A program made the translations under genes and the position numbers. Of a stretch of 21,591 nt of DNA, positions 1-10,600 are shown one piece after another. Below the pieces are notes generated by a model, which searched no databases, was not told the DNA's origin, and was given only the letters and a program-made list of their open reading frames with translations. The DNA is from a virus: the IMG/VR virus record IMGVR_UViG_3300038701_000846, positions 1 through 21,591 of that record; one strand, written 5' to 3'. Within the stretch, counting starts at the first letter, position 1; the number at the start of each line of letters is the position of its first letter.

Positions 1-2
1 AT

Positions 3-2048
3 GGGCCTGGAATTCGACAGCAAAAGTTTTTCAATTACAGTAAACGAAATAACGTTTCGACTGTACCATCAGTCGTAATTACAAATAATGTGATTGATAA
101 CGAATCAGTCATTGCAAGTGAAATTCCTGTAGATCCTGGATTAACTGTAGAGATCAGAGAAACAGATATTACAACAAATGATATTACTCCATTTGTTTCA
201 AAATGGATTCTTGAAAACCAAACTTTAAGATATTTTGAAGATTGGATTGCTGATTACAACAGTAATACTCAAACCTTTAGTGTTGAGTTTCCAAATAATG
301 ATTTCTATGCTTGGTTAAATATGGGGGAATTTTCTCCAGAAAAAACTTATTTGACAGCCCTTTATACTACGAAAGATGTAAATAATGTAAATGTAGGGGA
401 TGATCAATTTTTTATCTATGAACTAAATAGTGGCAACAGTGTTTTAGATGCATTAGTTGTATCAGCTTTGTCGAATAATTTTGAAGAATTTTTTCCTCAT
501 ATTCCTGTTAGAATTGATAACAAATCAATTACGCACAGTAGTTACGCATCGCTGTATCAAGAAATGGATCAAGTCTATAAAAAGGCTTTTGATAATAAAT
601 CATTTGATGATTTTATTGATTCAGTCGAAGATAACGCAGATATTGATGATATTGATTATGCGTACATTACATTTGGTGTTTCATTGAATGTCGATGAACA
701 AGTCTGCCGTAATTATATTTACCGATTTATAGAAAAAGTAGCGATCTATAGTGCTGTAAATAAATCATCGACATCACAAGCAACATTAGATGCTATCACA
801 GCTTATGAGACAGCCTCACAGGCCATCAGAGACTGGGATGCTACAGATTGGAGTGCGACGGACCCAGAACTTATTCCTGAGCGTCCTGTGACACCTACGC
901 TGAATATTCCAGGAAACAACACATTCAAGATTCAAAACTCGACTTCTGGTTTTGATATGAGATTAAATTGGGATGTATGCACCATTGAACAGTTTAATGG
1001 TAATGTAGGTTTAAACTCTAATGAATATAAAATTACAAATGGGCCATCTCAATCATACAGTGTATTTACAACTTATTTTTTAGGCGGCGAAGACAGAGTA
1101 CGTGAACGTACAGTTACAGATTTGTTTTTATATCTATATTGGCAAGAAACAGATACTGTTTATCGTCGAATTACTCTTAAAAACTTTGTTCATCAGAATT
1201 TTATTTACTCTGGTAAAGCGGTTGAAATTACAGCTAAAGATGCATTAGCAGATTCGGAAAATTCCGGATTCATTATTCCTTTGCACTATCCTACATTTAA
1301 AGAAATGGGAATTGTAGCCTATACTCAAATGTCTACTGCTAATTCATTTTTGGTTCTGAATAGTTATGAAGTAACAAAACAAAAATGGTATGAATCAAGC
1401 TTCTTCAGGATTGTCATTGTTATTGCAATTATCATTACATCTGTGATTATTAATCCAAGTCTATTTATAGGTGGATCAGGATTATTAGGAAGTAATCTTG
1501 CAGTTGGTTTAGCTTTTGGATTTACTGGAATTTCAGCATTAATTGCAGGAGTAGTTTCTAACTACATTGCTTCATTGTTTGTCAGTCAACTTTTCACTCT
1601 TGTGACTTCTGAACTATTTGGTGATGAGTTTGGTGTACTATTTTCAACCATTGCAATGATTGCATTGTCAGTTGGGATTACACAAGGTTCTTTGTTTTCA
1701 ACAGAAAATTTAATGAAAATTACCCAAGCATCTGGCAATGTAGTAAATTCTATGTTTCAAGAAGATATTAATGATCTTGGAAAAGAATTTCAAACTGAAC
1801 AAACTCAGTATGAAAAACAAATGGATAATGTTGAGCAGTTGTTAAGAGATCTACAAAGTAACTCTTTGAATTTTAATCCAACAATGTTAATTGAAAATAA
1901 TCTGAATTTTCAATCTTCAACGTTTGTCAAAGAATCGTTAGATGAGTATATTCAAAGAACGACAATGAATGGATCTGAAATGGTAGATTTAACGTTTTCA
2001 ATGGTATATGATTTCGTAGAAATATACCAAACTCTTCCAAGGAATTGA
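3..2048 (+). CDS. Virion-type protein with C-terminal membrane segments (5' partial)
   Basis: I do not recognise a named domain. The reading frame is open back to the window edge and has no ATG, TTG or CTG before a GTG at 90. That GTG lacks a ribosome binding site, so the true start probably lies to the left and the annotation begins at the first full codon. The N-terminal two thirds looks soluble and polar. The stretch encoded by about 1400-1700 is strongly hydrophobic and Gly-rich, with several possible membrane helices, followed by a polar, helix-rich tail. It is the first of four co-directional genes ending in the virion RNA polymerase, and the next gene follows within 2 nt of its stop. 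N4-like phages have structural proteins of this sort at this position. I infer a virion or DNA-ejection protein that may insert in a membrane. Two cysteines are present, unlike the three following proteins. Base composition is AT-rich. Confidence 0.75.
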   Translation, partial: GPGIRQQKFFNYSKRNNVSTVPSVVITNNVIDNESVIASEIPVDPGLTVEIRETDITTNDITPFVSKWILENQTLRYFEDWIADYNSNTQTFSVEFPNNDFYAWLNMGEFSPEKTYLTALYTTKDVNNVNVGDDQFFIYELNSGNSVLDALVVSALSNNFEEFFPHIPVRIDNKSITHSSYASLYQEMDQVYKKAFDNKSFDDFIDSVEDNADIDDIDYAYITFGVSLNVDEQVCRNYIYRFIEKVAIYSAVNKSSTSQATLDAITAYETASQAIRDWDATDWSATDPELIPERPVTPTLNIPGNNTFKIQNSTSGFDMRLNWDVCTIEQFNGNVGLNSNEYKITNGPSQSYSVFTTYFLGGEDRVRERTVTDLFLYLYWQETDTVYRRITLKNFVHQNFIYSGKAVEITAKDALADSENSGFIIPLHYPTFKEMGIVAYTQMSTANSFLVLNSYEVTKQKWYESSFFRIVIVIAIIITSVIINPSLFIGGSGLLGSNLAVGLAFGFTGISALIAGVVSNYIASLFVSQLFTLVTSELFGDEFGVLFSTIAMIALSVGITQGSLFSTENLMKITQASGNVVNSMFQEDINDLGKEFQTEQTQYEKQMDNVEQLLRDLQSNSLNFNPTMLIENNLNFQSSTFVKESLDEYIQRTTMNGSEMVDLTFSMVYDFVEIYQTLPRN
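2039..2043 (+). promoter_or_regulatory. Ribosome binding site choosing the ATG at 2051
   Basis: AAGGA lies 7 nt upstream of the ATG at 2051. A TTG at 2045 in the same frame would give two more residues but has no suitably placed Shine-Dalgarno sequence, so 2051 is the better start. Confidence 0.7.
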
Positions 2049-2050
2049 CT

Positions 2051-2470
2051 ATGAATTTATCATTTTTAAACAACTTTAGTGATTCCACTAACAATGGTAA
2101 TTTTGGATTTTTAGGTGTTGGGGCTAGAAATGCGGTCACACAACCAGAAACTGAAACTACTATGGACACCGAAACGATCACACCTCAAATCAATACTGGA
2201 TTTGGTGGGGGTGACTTTTGGTCAAAAGATGGTGGAGCAGGGATAGCTCTTGGTAGTGTTGGTGTTTTAGGTAACTTATGGAATAGTTATCAACAACAAA
2301 AAATTGCTAAGGATCAACTGAAGTTTGCCAAAAATCAATGGAATACGAATCTGAGTAACCAAAAGCAAACATATAATACGGCTCTAGAAGATCGTATTAG
2401 ATCTCGTCATGCGTATTCTGGTAAAAGTGAAGACCAAACTGAAGATTATCTTAACAAACATCGTCTATAA
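2051..2470 (+). CDS. Small internal virion / DNA-ejection protein (N4 gp52-like by position)
   Basis: A 139-residue protein. The N-terminal 60 residues are Asn/Gly/Thr-rich and low in hydrophobic content. A Gly/Ala/Val-rich hydrophobic patch (about 61-77) follows, then a Gln/Lys/Asn-rich amphipathic helix (about 78-118). This layout of a glycine-rich hydrophobic segment followed by a charged helix resembles small internal (ejection) proteins of podophages. Size and place, two genes before the vRNAP, fit N4 gp52, but that assignment is by position, not by a recognised domain. It has no cysteine. The start at 2051 is 2 nt after the stop of the preceding gene, with AAGGA 7 nt upstream, so translation is probably coupled. 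The next gene starts 11 nt after its stop. Confidence 0.8.
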   Translation: MNLSFLNNFSDSTNNGNFGFLGVGARNAVTQPETETTMDTETITPQINTGFGGGDFWSKDGGAGIALGSVGVLGNLWNSYQQQKIAKDQLKFAKNQWNTNLSNQKQTYNTALEDRIRSRHAYSGKSEDQTEDYLNKHRL

Positions 2471-2481
2471 AGGATGACTCC

Positions 2482-4632
2482 ATGGCAGATTCAAGATTAC
2501 AATGGCGTCCAATTATTCAGAATCAACCTAATGTTGCTGGATTGATGAATGGTTCTGGTTTGTCTTTTCAACGTGCCATTGATAATGCAACTGGTATCCT
2601 TGAAACTTATGATAAAGGTCAAAAAGATAAAGACGATCAAGAACTTGCACGGTTGTTGGCATCAACAAATGATCGTGAAAAACTGAGTGAATTAGTAAAT
2701 TCACCAGATGTGAAAAAGCTGAATCTATCTCAAAATGGAATTGAGATGTTAAACGCAGCCCAAGGTAATCGAGTAGATTGGGCGGATACTGATTCAGCGA
2801 TTAGATCTCGTGATGGAAATTTACAATTAGCTCAAAATAGAGATGAACGTGCCGGTGCTCGTCATGATATTGTCATGCGTGAAGATGGTCGGATGGTATC
2901 TCAACGTGATTGGTTAGAAGACAACTCTAGTCAGTTTTTTGATGCTGAACGTCAGGCTCTGACTAATGGTACGTCTTTTTCAAACCACATCGACCGTACT
3001 GAAAGTGGTGGAGGTAGTGATCAATATGACACACTATTCGGTCATCAAAATCGACAGAATGGAGTTCGGGTTTCCCAAATGACTTTAGGTGAAGCCAGTG
3101 AATTCTCGAATCCTAATGGACAATATGCTCAATCTGTGAACAGTGAGATTGGTCGTATTGCAACTCCTATGGGTAAATTCCAGATCGTTGGAACCACTCT
3201 TCGTGGAATCCAAGAAAATCTTGGATTGCCTGATGACGTTCCTTTCTCTCCTGCTGTACAAGAACAGATGGGTTTATATTTGGCTCAACAGCGTGTGAAT
3301 GGACCTCGCTCTCGTCAGGGGATGCGTGATGGTCTGCGTGCTGAATGGGAAGGATTCAAAGATCTTTCTGATGCTGAACTTGATGTGATGATTGATGAAA
3401 TCCGTTCGATGCCTACGGTGACTAGAGACTCAATTCTCGCTGCTGCTCAAAATGGCCTCCAACGACCTACCACACAGACTTCTCAAACTGGTTTTGGTGG
3501 TGATGGTTTCACTGCTTCTATGGCTGCGTCTGGTCAGTTCACGCCTCAAGAAATCTTGGGTCAAGTAAATCCTTTACGAAGTGCTGCTCAACAGGGCGAT
3601 GCTCTGATTGCACAGGAAGATGCTGAGTTTACTGCAAATTTGGTAACAGACATTACAAATAGTATTGTTAATACTGATGATCTAACTCCTGGTGATACAA
3701 CTGAAGTTCAAAAACGCATTGAAGAACGTCTTCAAAATGAAGATTACGGGTCTTTTGAAGCAACTCAAATTGCACAAGCTGCAATATCTGATCTGAAATC
3801 AAATCCTGTATTGATGGAAGCGCTAAATCGTGGAGAAACAACAGAAGCTCAAAATCTGGTGATTGAAGAAGCGTTGAATAACAGTATGCAACGGTTCAAT
3901 CAAAATTTTCAAAGCCAGGATCAATATCGCTTATTGTCTGAATTGCCTCGATATGAGTCAGATCCGATTGGGACATTAGAAGATGAATTAGGTATTCCTA
4001 ATGACTCTGAAACTCGAAAAGATTATAACCCTGAGTTCTTACGCAACTATGTAAACAAGCTGGTTAAAGAGTATAAATCTCAAGGATTTAATGTAACACC
4101 CGCAATTGTTGCAGCCGCTATGCGTGAAAGCTTTAAAGTTGATCCTGGTGAAGCGGATGAAAGTTTTTGGTTTGATCCAGACTTAACATCTAATCGAATT
4201 GAGAACCGTTTTGATGAAGATAAAGTAAAACAAATTGTTGTACAAATGACACCTGAAAGAGTGCAACAATTTAATCGTGCTCGGTCTGAACTTTTGATTA
4301 TTGAAGCAAATTTGGAAAGTAACAGTGAAAAACAGATTGAAATCCAAAGTCGTCTAAATAGATTACCTGCACAAGATTCACGTAGAGAGAATCTTGAAAA
4401 AGAACTTCAAAAGCTGGTTCAAGAAGCTGGTACATTGTCAGAAAAATATAGAAAAACTGAATCTGATATTCCAGTAAATTCCACTACGGATACTACAACA
4501 GTAGATACAACACCTGATGTTAGTTCATTTGACTTTGTAAATCCAAATTTTACACCACAAAGTAATTCTGTAAACTCTCAAGAAGAAGCAGCACAAGCTA
4601 TTGAAAAATATCTAAATCAAATTAATAGATAA
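2482..4632 (+). CDS. Internal virion protein with lytic transglycosylase-like domain
   Basis: A 716-residue protein. Residues about 165-280 match the lambda-endolysin (R)/GH104-type lytic transglycosylase pattern: a catalytic-type Glu in TESGGG (E174), a following Tyr-Asp-x-Leu-Phe-Gly stretch, and GKFQIV (231-236), which corresponds to the family's GrYQf motif, then a Leu-Gly-Leu and a Gln-rich helix. The predicted role is local cleavage of peptidoglycan during DNA and protein injection, as in other podophages with virion-borne lysozymes. The rest is polar and helical, with a probable coiled coil at about 594-665 and a Ser/Thr-rich linker near the C-terminus. The whole protein lacks cysteine. 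The start has AAGGA at 2470-2474, 7 nt upstream, overlapping the previous TAA. It sits directly before the vRNAP, the place of N4 gp51. Function of the rest is unknown. Confidence 0.85.
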   Translation: MADSRLQWRPIIQNQPNVAGLMNGSGLSFQRAIDNATGILETYDKGQKDKDDQELARLLASTNDREKLSELVNSPDVKKLNLSQNGIEMLNAAQGNRVDWADTDSAIRSRDGNLQLAQNRDERAGARHDIVMREDGRMVSQRDWLEDNSSQFFDAERQALTNGTSFSNHIDRTESGGGSDQYDTLFGHQNRQNGVRVSQMTLGEASEFSNPNGQYAQSVNSEIGRIATPMGKFQIVGTTLRGIQENLGLPDDVPFSPAVQEQMGLYLAQQRVNGPRSRQGMRDGLRAEWEGFKDLSDAELDVMIDEIRSMPTVTRDSILAAAQNGLQRPTTQTSQTGFGGDGFTASMAASGQFTPQEILGQVNPLRSAAQQGDALIAQEDAEFTANLVTDITNSIVNTDDLTPGDTTEVQKRIEERLQNEDYGSFEATQIAQAAISDLKSNPVLMEALNRGETTEAQNLVIEEALNNSMQRFNQNFQSQDQYRLLSELPRYESDPIGTLEDELGIPNDSETRKDYNPEFLRNYVNKLVKEYKSQGFNVTPAIVAAAMRESFKVDPGEADESFWFDPDLTSNRIENRFDEDKVKQIVVQMTPERVQQFNRARSELLIIEANLESNSEKQIEIQSRLNRLPAQDSRRENLEKELQKLVQEAGTLSEKYRKTESDIPVNSTTDTTTVDTTPDVSSFDFVNPNFTPQSNSVNSQEEAAQAIEKYLNQINR

Positions 4633-4689
4633 TATCTGGTATTATCAATCAGCTTATGACATATAAAGTCTTATGAAAAATCCTTTTAT

Positions 4690-4693
4690 GAGG
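4690..4693 (+). promoter_or_regulatory. Ribosome binding site favouring the vRNAP start at 4700
   Basis: GAGG lies 6 nt upstream of the ATG at 4700. The in-frame ATGs at 4673 and 4688 have no clear Shine-Dalgarno sequence in front. GTCTTAT followed by ATG occurs twice here (around 4666 and 4693), which may explain the extra start. Confidence 0.55.
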
Positions 4694-4699
4694 TCTTAT

Positions 4700-7600
4700 A
4701 TGTCTGAGCGTGATGAAATTCTTGCATCTTCTTTAATTGCAGAACGATTGAAAAGTCCTGAATTTCAAGAAAGCGTGGCTGTATCCCAGACTAGAGATAC
4801 AGGTAACGAAGATGAATTAAGTCAAGATGTTCAAAATCTTAATGATGTGGAATTTCGAGCTAAATATGGGGATGAAGCTTACCAAGCAACTTTTGGTCAA
4901 TATTATGTTTCTAATGATATTGATAGAATAGATGCTACTGAACGGAATGCTTGGGAAACTAGACAAGATACATTAATTGATGTAGCACGAGGAGCCTATC
5001 GTTCTGGAGGTAATATTGCTGGTTTACTTGGTTTAGGTGTTGATAGGTTTGAACCAAATTCAAATCAGACTGGTTTTACTGAAATTTCTAATCCTCGTGC
5101 AAAATATTTTGCTGAACAAAACATACGTGCTGAGAATTTTTTACAAGATAAACTTAGTCAAAAAATTAAAGATAGAAAAAGACTTTTTCAAATTGAAGGT
5201 CAGTTGGATTCATTTGACAATGAAATTGAATCACGTAGAGAAATTAAAAATGGAGAAAATCCATTTATTAGTTCTTTAAAACGTGAAGGTAAAAATGTTT
5301 TAGATTCTGTAGAAAGAGTTATAAATTCTCCTGATATTGCTTCATCTATTATTGCTGAAGGTATTGGTGATTTAGCTACATCTGCTCCTTTAGGGGGTGT
5401 GACTGGGTTAGTTACCAAAGGCTTAACAGCTAGTATGACTGCTCAAATTTTAAAAAATCGTGTTGGTAAAGTTCTTACTAAAACTATTGAAAAAAGTTCT
5501 TTAGCTTCTGGTGAAGTAATTCAAGAAGTTTCAGGAATTTACGCTGAAACTGTCCAAGATGTTATGTCAATGGACTCCAAACTATTATTGGATACTTCTC
5601 CATTGTACCAAGCTTTTTTAGCAGAAGGTTTTGATAAAAACGAAGCACAGCTTATGTTAGCTGGCGTTACGGCTGAAACAGCAGCTATAAGACAAGTTCC
5701 TGCATCTGTAGCTCTTGGTTTTATTACATCCAAATTTGAAGCAATGCCTATTGGTTCATTCAGAGGTGTTGGTGTTGCCGGAGGTTTACTTCGAATTGCA
5801 GGAGAAGGTATTGAAGAAGCTGGTCAAGGTATTTCTAGTACGATTAACCGAAACATTTCTGTAGAGACTTATGCTAAAATTGGGCGTGATACATTTGAAG
5901 GTGCTGGTGAAGAAGCAGCATTAGGAGCTATTGCCGGTATAGGTGTAGCCGGTATTGCTGCTGGTCCTGCAACGACTCGTGGCACTGTTACAACAAGTAT
6001 TGATACAGCAAAAGCTGCTCGTGATGCTCTTTTAAATGAAAGTACAACAACTGATTTTGCAACTGGTGAGACAATTATAACACCGTCTCCAGCTAGGCAG
6101 GCTGCCACTGTAGTAGGTAATATAACCCGCCCAGTAAGTGAGACCACTGTAGCTGCTGCACAGCGTCTGGGTGGTGCTGTAATTGAATACACACAGAAAC
6201 CTACCAACAAGGAAGTGGAAGAGTCTGTTTCCTCAGTTATTAATGCCAATGAATCTCTTCGTGCTGTTGCAGAAAAAGGACAACTTCGTGAAGAGATCCA
6301 GACTGTATTTGATGCTCCGGATGTGGACCAACCGTCTGACGGTTTTGGAGACGTAGCTGGTGGAACACGAAATATTTTCGACAACGTGACTGGTATTGTG
6401 TCCAAAATAGGATCCAGGGACTTTAAACCAAAGGATGCAGATATTGCTTATGCAGCATCTCAGATACAGAAAATTTCTTCTATGATTGGTTCAATGCCCA
6501 AGGATGCGAAGAAGCAATTTGGTGCTATGCTTTCTTCTAAAATGATCCAGAGTGTCCTATCTAAAGCCACAAAATTGGACTTAAATACAGAAAGTGCTCC
6601 TAAAGACAAGGAGACCATTGTCAATGTGGCAAAAGTTAATCCTACTGCTGTCAATCCTGATAATGCTGATCAGATCCTGGAAGAGTCGGGAGAAGAGATA
6701 ACTCCAGAGAATGTAAGATTTGTTAAGTCTGCATCAAAACTAGCTCGTATTGTGAACCGTCACCGTGAAGCACAGGTGAAGATCTCTCAGGACAAAAACA
6801 TTAATCTTACAGCTTCTGGCCGAAAGCCGGGGAAGGAGAAAACCCTTGCTGACGTTTCCCGTCAGATCTTTGCCGATGGCTTTGTCACTGAGGGTGGAAA
6901 GAAACTACGGTCGATCAATGATTTCGCCCGAGAGATCTTCACTGGGATACAGTCACCAGATGGTAACGTAATCAACCAAGAAACAGGAGTTACGCAACCT
7001 GTCACAGATGTGATGAAAGACTTGCAGAACTTTGCCCAACATATGATCAACAAAGTGACGGCTCTAAATGAGTCTATTGCTGATGGTTATGTGTCTGAGT
7101 CTGGCAAACGTGGTGGTAGGTTGAAAAATTTTGACTCTCCTGTGCGTGGAGTACGTCGTGAAGGAGTCCGTTATTCTCCTGATAATCCTAATAGTGTGGC
7201 ATTTGCAAAACAGGTTGCTGAAGAACAAAATGCTGTCGTCGATGCGTTCAATACTTTGCGTGAAGAGTTTTCTGATGTGTTTGGTTCATTTCCTGAGTTA
7301 CAGAAAGTCGAACTGACTCCGACAACTGCTCCTGTTGAAGCTGACTCGAACCCAACGGGTATCGACGAGGTTTCATCGTCAGATGGAACCGAGGAGCAAA
7401 ACCAAACAGAAGAAAAACCAACGGCTATCGAAGAAGATGTAGATTCATCGAGTGATGAATTGAACGATGAGACTTCAGATGAGCGTAGCGAATCTGAACT
7501 CGAAAAGAGAAATGAAGACGGAGATGAATCTACATCTGATGAGCAAATCCTTGAAACCAATCTACCTTGGGATGATTTTGTTTCTGAATTAACTAATGCT

Positions 7601-10600
7601 GAAAAAGCACAGATGCGTGAGGGATACACTGAACGTGTGAAGAACATCCGTTCATTTATTAAAACAATCATGCCTGACATGAATCGCTTTGTTCGTCGTA
7701 TTCGACTTATGCCGATCCGTGCCAACGATGTGGGATATGTTAATTTTGATGAACAAGAGATCCGAATTCGTGAAGATGGGATAAACCCAGATGGTACGTT
7801 GAATGATCTGGGGCGTGCTATTGCTGTTCATGAGACTGCTCACTTGGTCGATAACCATGGGAACCCTGATGGTGTTCCGTACAGTCGTGCTCGCACGTTT
7901 TATAAGGGTGGAAAAATCTTCAATGAAATGAATGCTCTTCGTGGAAATATGAGTGGATACTTCAACAAACGATTGGAATACGCCTTTAGTCATGATAATC
8001 CAGTTACTGTTGCATCTGAACTCTTTGCTGTTGCTACTGAGATGGCCTTTACCAATGAAGAGATTGATGCTGACCTTGGTGAAACCGCAGCATTAATGGA
8101 GCATGTCTATGGCGATCAAATCAGAACCGAAGCAACTAGAACTTCCTCTGAAGTATCCGAAAGCGAAGCTCAAGAATCCTCCGAAGGAAGCGATAACACC
8201 GGAAGAACAGAGACTGGAGAAACCACCGGAGATTCTGCCCTTCGAGTAAGTCAGAAGTTTGAAGATAACTTTCAGGCTCGGACTGGTGATGCTCCGGTTA
8301 CGTCTGTTCAGGACTTCCTGGACAAATATCTTTCTCAAGGTCTGAATGTCCAATACGCTGAAATTCTTCAAGAAATTCTACCTCAGTATGTGACAGCCAT
8401 GAATGCTCGTCTTCAGAAAAAGGTAAGGGACAGTAAGTCTGTAAAGACTGTGGCACAACACGTTAAAGATGGTCGTATTGACTTTCGTCGATTTAAAGCT
8501 GCCGCTTTGATGAACCCTGAGACTGAGCAATATGATCCTCAGATGCTCGAACTCTCAATGTTGGCTGTCATGGACTTTATTGTAAATGCTTCTGGTTCTG
8601 ATCCTCGTAAATTGGATGACACTTTAGAGCGTATGGGTCTGAACAAACTAGATGTGACTGAAGAGGGACTTCAGAAAATCATGTTTGGTTTACCGCCGAG
8701 CCAAGTGGCTGACTCTCTGGTGAATGATCTCACTCGTCTGTGGCATGTCAAAGAGAAGGCAGATCAAAAAGTTGATGACCTTGAAGGTATTTCTCATGGT
8801 TTTGCTAAGGAAATGCTGACTGTTCTGGCAGAAATGGATATCATTGACATCGAAACTGTGAAAACCAATGACGATACCAATCAACGTGATGCATTCACAA
8901 TCATGGTGAACACTCAGAAGATCCAGGATCTCCAGAAACGTCTGGGTGAAGGCAAAGGTGAAGGTGTCGTTAATTCCGCACGGGAAACAATCTTCAACGA
9001 CGCCCGAGAGTCTTACAGCATTGGTTCTAAACTGACGACAATCAGCAACTCCAAAGGTCGTGGAACTGGGATCTTGTCTGATTTGGAGCGTAAAGCTGTT
9101 CAGAAGATGCAGGACATTCCATTCAAACTTCAGGAGATGCGTGCTCGTCTGCTGGAGCAGATCGGTGAAGATAATCTGGCTACGTTCCTTGGGTATCGTG
9201 ATCCAGAGTTGATCACTCATCCTGTCCTTCGTGCATCTGTGCTAGGCAAAAATACATCAATCCGTCGTGATTTGATCGAAGTGACTGAAATAGCTGACGG
9301 GATGATGCGTCAACAGTCTGACACTGTGTATTTTCCTGTGGGAATTACCAAAGTTGGTCGTCATCAGATGCAAGGTCCAAACCCCCAGAACAACAAGCTG
9401 ATGCGGTATCTGGTGGCTCCACAAAGCTCGACTCTTTCGACGACTGATGAACAGGATACAACTAACTTCTGGCTGGGTGTGACCCAGCAAGCAGATCTAT
9501 TCAAAGCAGAGAAAAACAACCATGGTGAAGCACTTCGTGACGCTATGGAAGACTTTGCTGAGAAGTATGGCCCTGCTGTAGAGATGGTCAAAGAAATGAT
9601 GCGGGGAAATCTTCTTGATTCTGACGCATTCCTTGCGGAGATTGGAACTGGTGAGCCTGCACTTCTGGCTGCTATTGAAGCTGTGGCTACACGAGAAATG
9701 GCCATCGAGAATGGTGAGTCCGAATTTACAACTGCACTGAGTTTTGAGCTTGATGGTTTGACCAATGGTGCTGCCAACATGATGGTGAATTTCGGTCATG
9801 GTTTGCTGACTCCGGATGACTGGAACAACTTCAAACGGATTGGCTATTTCCTTGGGAAAACTGGGCAGACTGTGACTGATTTCTTTGATGGGAAAAAGAA
9901 CAAAGACCTCTACGAAATGGTGTCACAACTGGGTGATGCCATGATGACTGGAGATCTCAAGCGTCTAAAACCATGGCAGAAAGAACAACGTCTGGCGTCA
10001 GGCCGTCTGTCTAGCTCTTTGGGTTTTGGTAATTTCGAGATGGACCCAAACACTGGTGAATTCTGGATGACTCGGAATACTGCAAAGAACCCGATGACCA
10101 AGGTCAACTATGGCTCTGGTGTTCAGGGTGTAGCTGTCGGTGTGGCAGATGACATGCTGCTATCGTTCTATGAGAAGCTTCAAGATATGCCTTCTGATGC
10201 TAACTGGGACACGTACTTCTATCCTGGTGTCAAAAAAGACATGGAGACTATGGGTCTTCGTGTACCAGAGAAGATCAACAAAGACTTCGTATTTGGCAAT
10301 GATATGGTGGATGACTTCCGCAAAAATATTCAGTTCACTGTAGGTAAGGTTCTGACCAATGCAACTCGTCAAACTCTGGGACATCGTATCGAGCAATTGA
10401 ATGATATGCTGGTTCTCTCAACCAATGTACAGACCACATATCTTCAGAAGCTGTTTGATCAGGAAGTAGATAAGATGGCTGAACAACTGGCCAAAGATGG
10501 TAAAATTGGTCGAAACAAAAAGGGAGTCCCAAATAAGGGTGAGATACCTCGTTCTTACTTCAAAGATCTTGAAGATCGTCTGGGTCAGATGGGTGCTATT

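Noticed and set aside
1-78. Short frame starting with ATG at position 1 (25 codons, TAA at 76-78), and another frame ending with TAA at 41-43.
   Set aside because: Both overlap a frame that is open from the edge through the whole first gene with no start codon before 90, so that frame is the more economical reading. One of them could still be the end of an upstream gene if the first gene really starts at GTG 90.
4600-4672. Possible sigma70 promoter before the vRNAP gene (TTGAAA and AT-rich boxes).
   Set aside because: The stretch is generally AT-rich and mostly coding, the -10 match is poor, and the gene is well placed as the last member of the upstream operon.
7345-7560. Acidic Ser/Glu/Asp stretch in the vRNAP considered as a DNA repeat array.
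   Set aside because: The nucleotide sequence has no regular repeat unit; it is low-complexity protein linker only.
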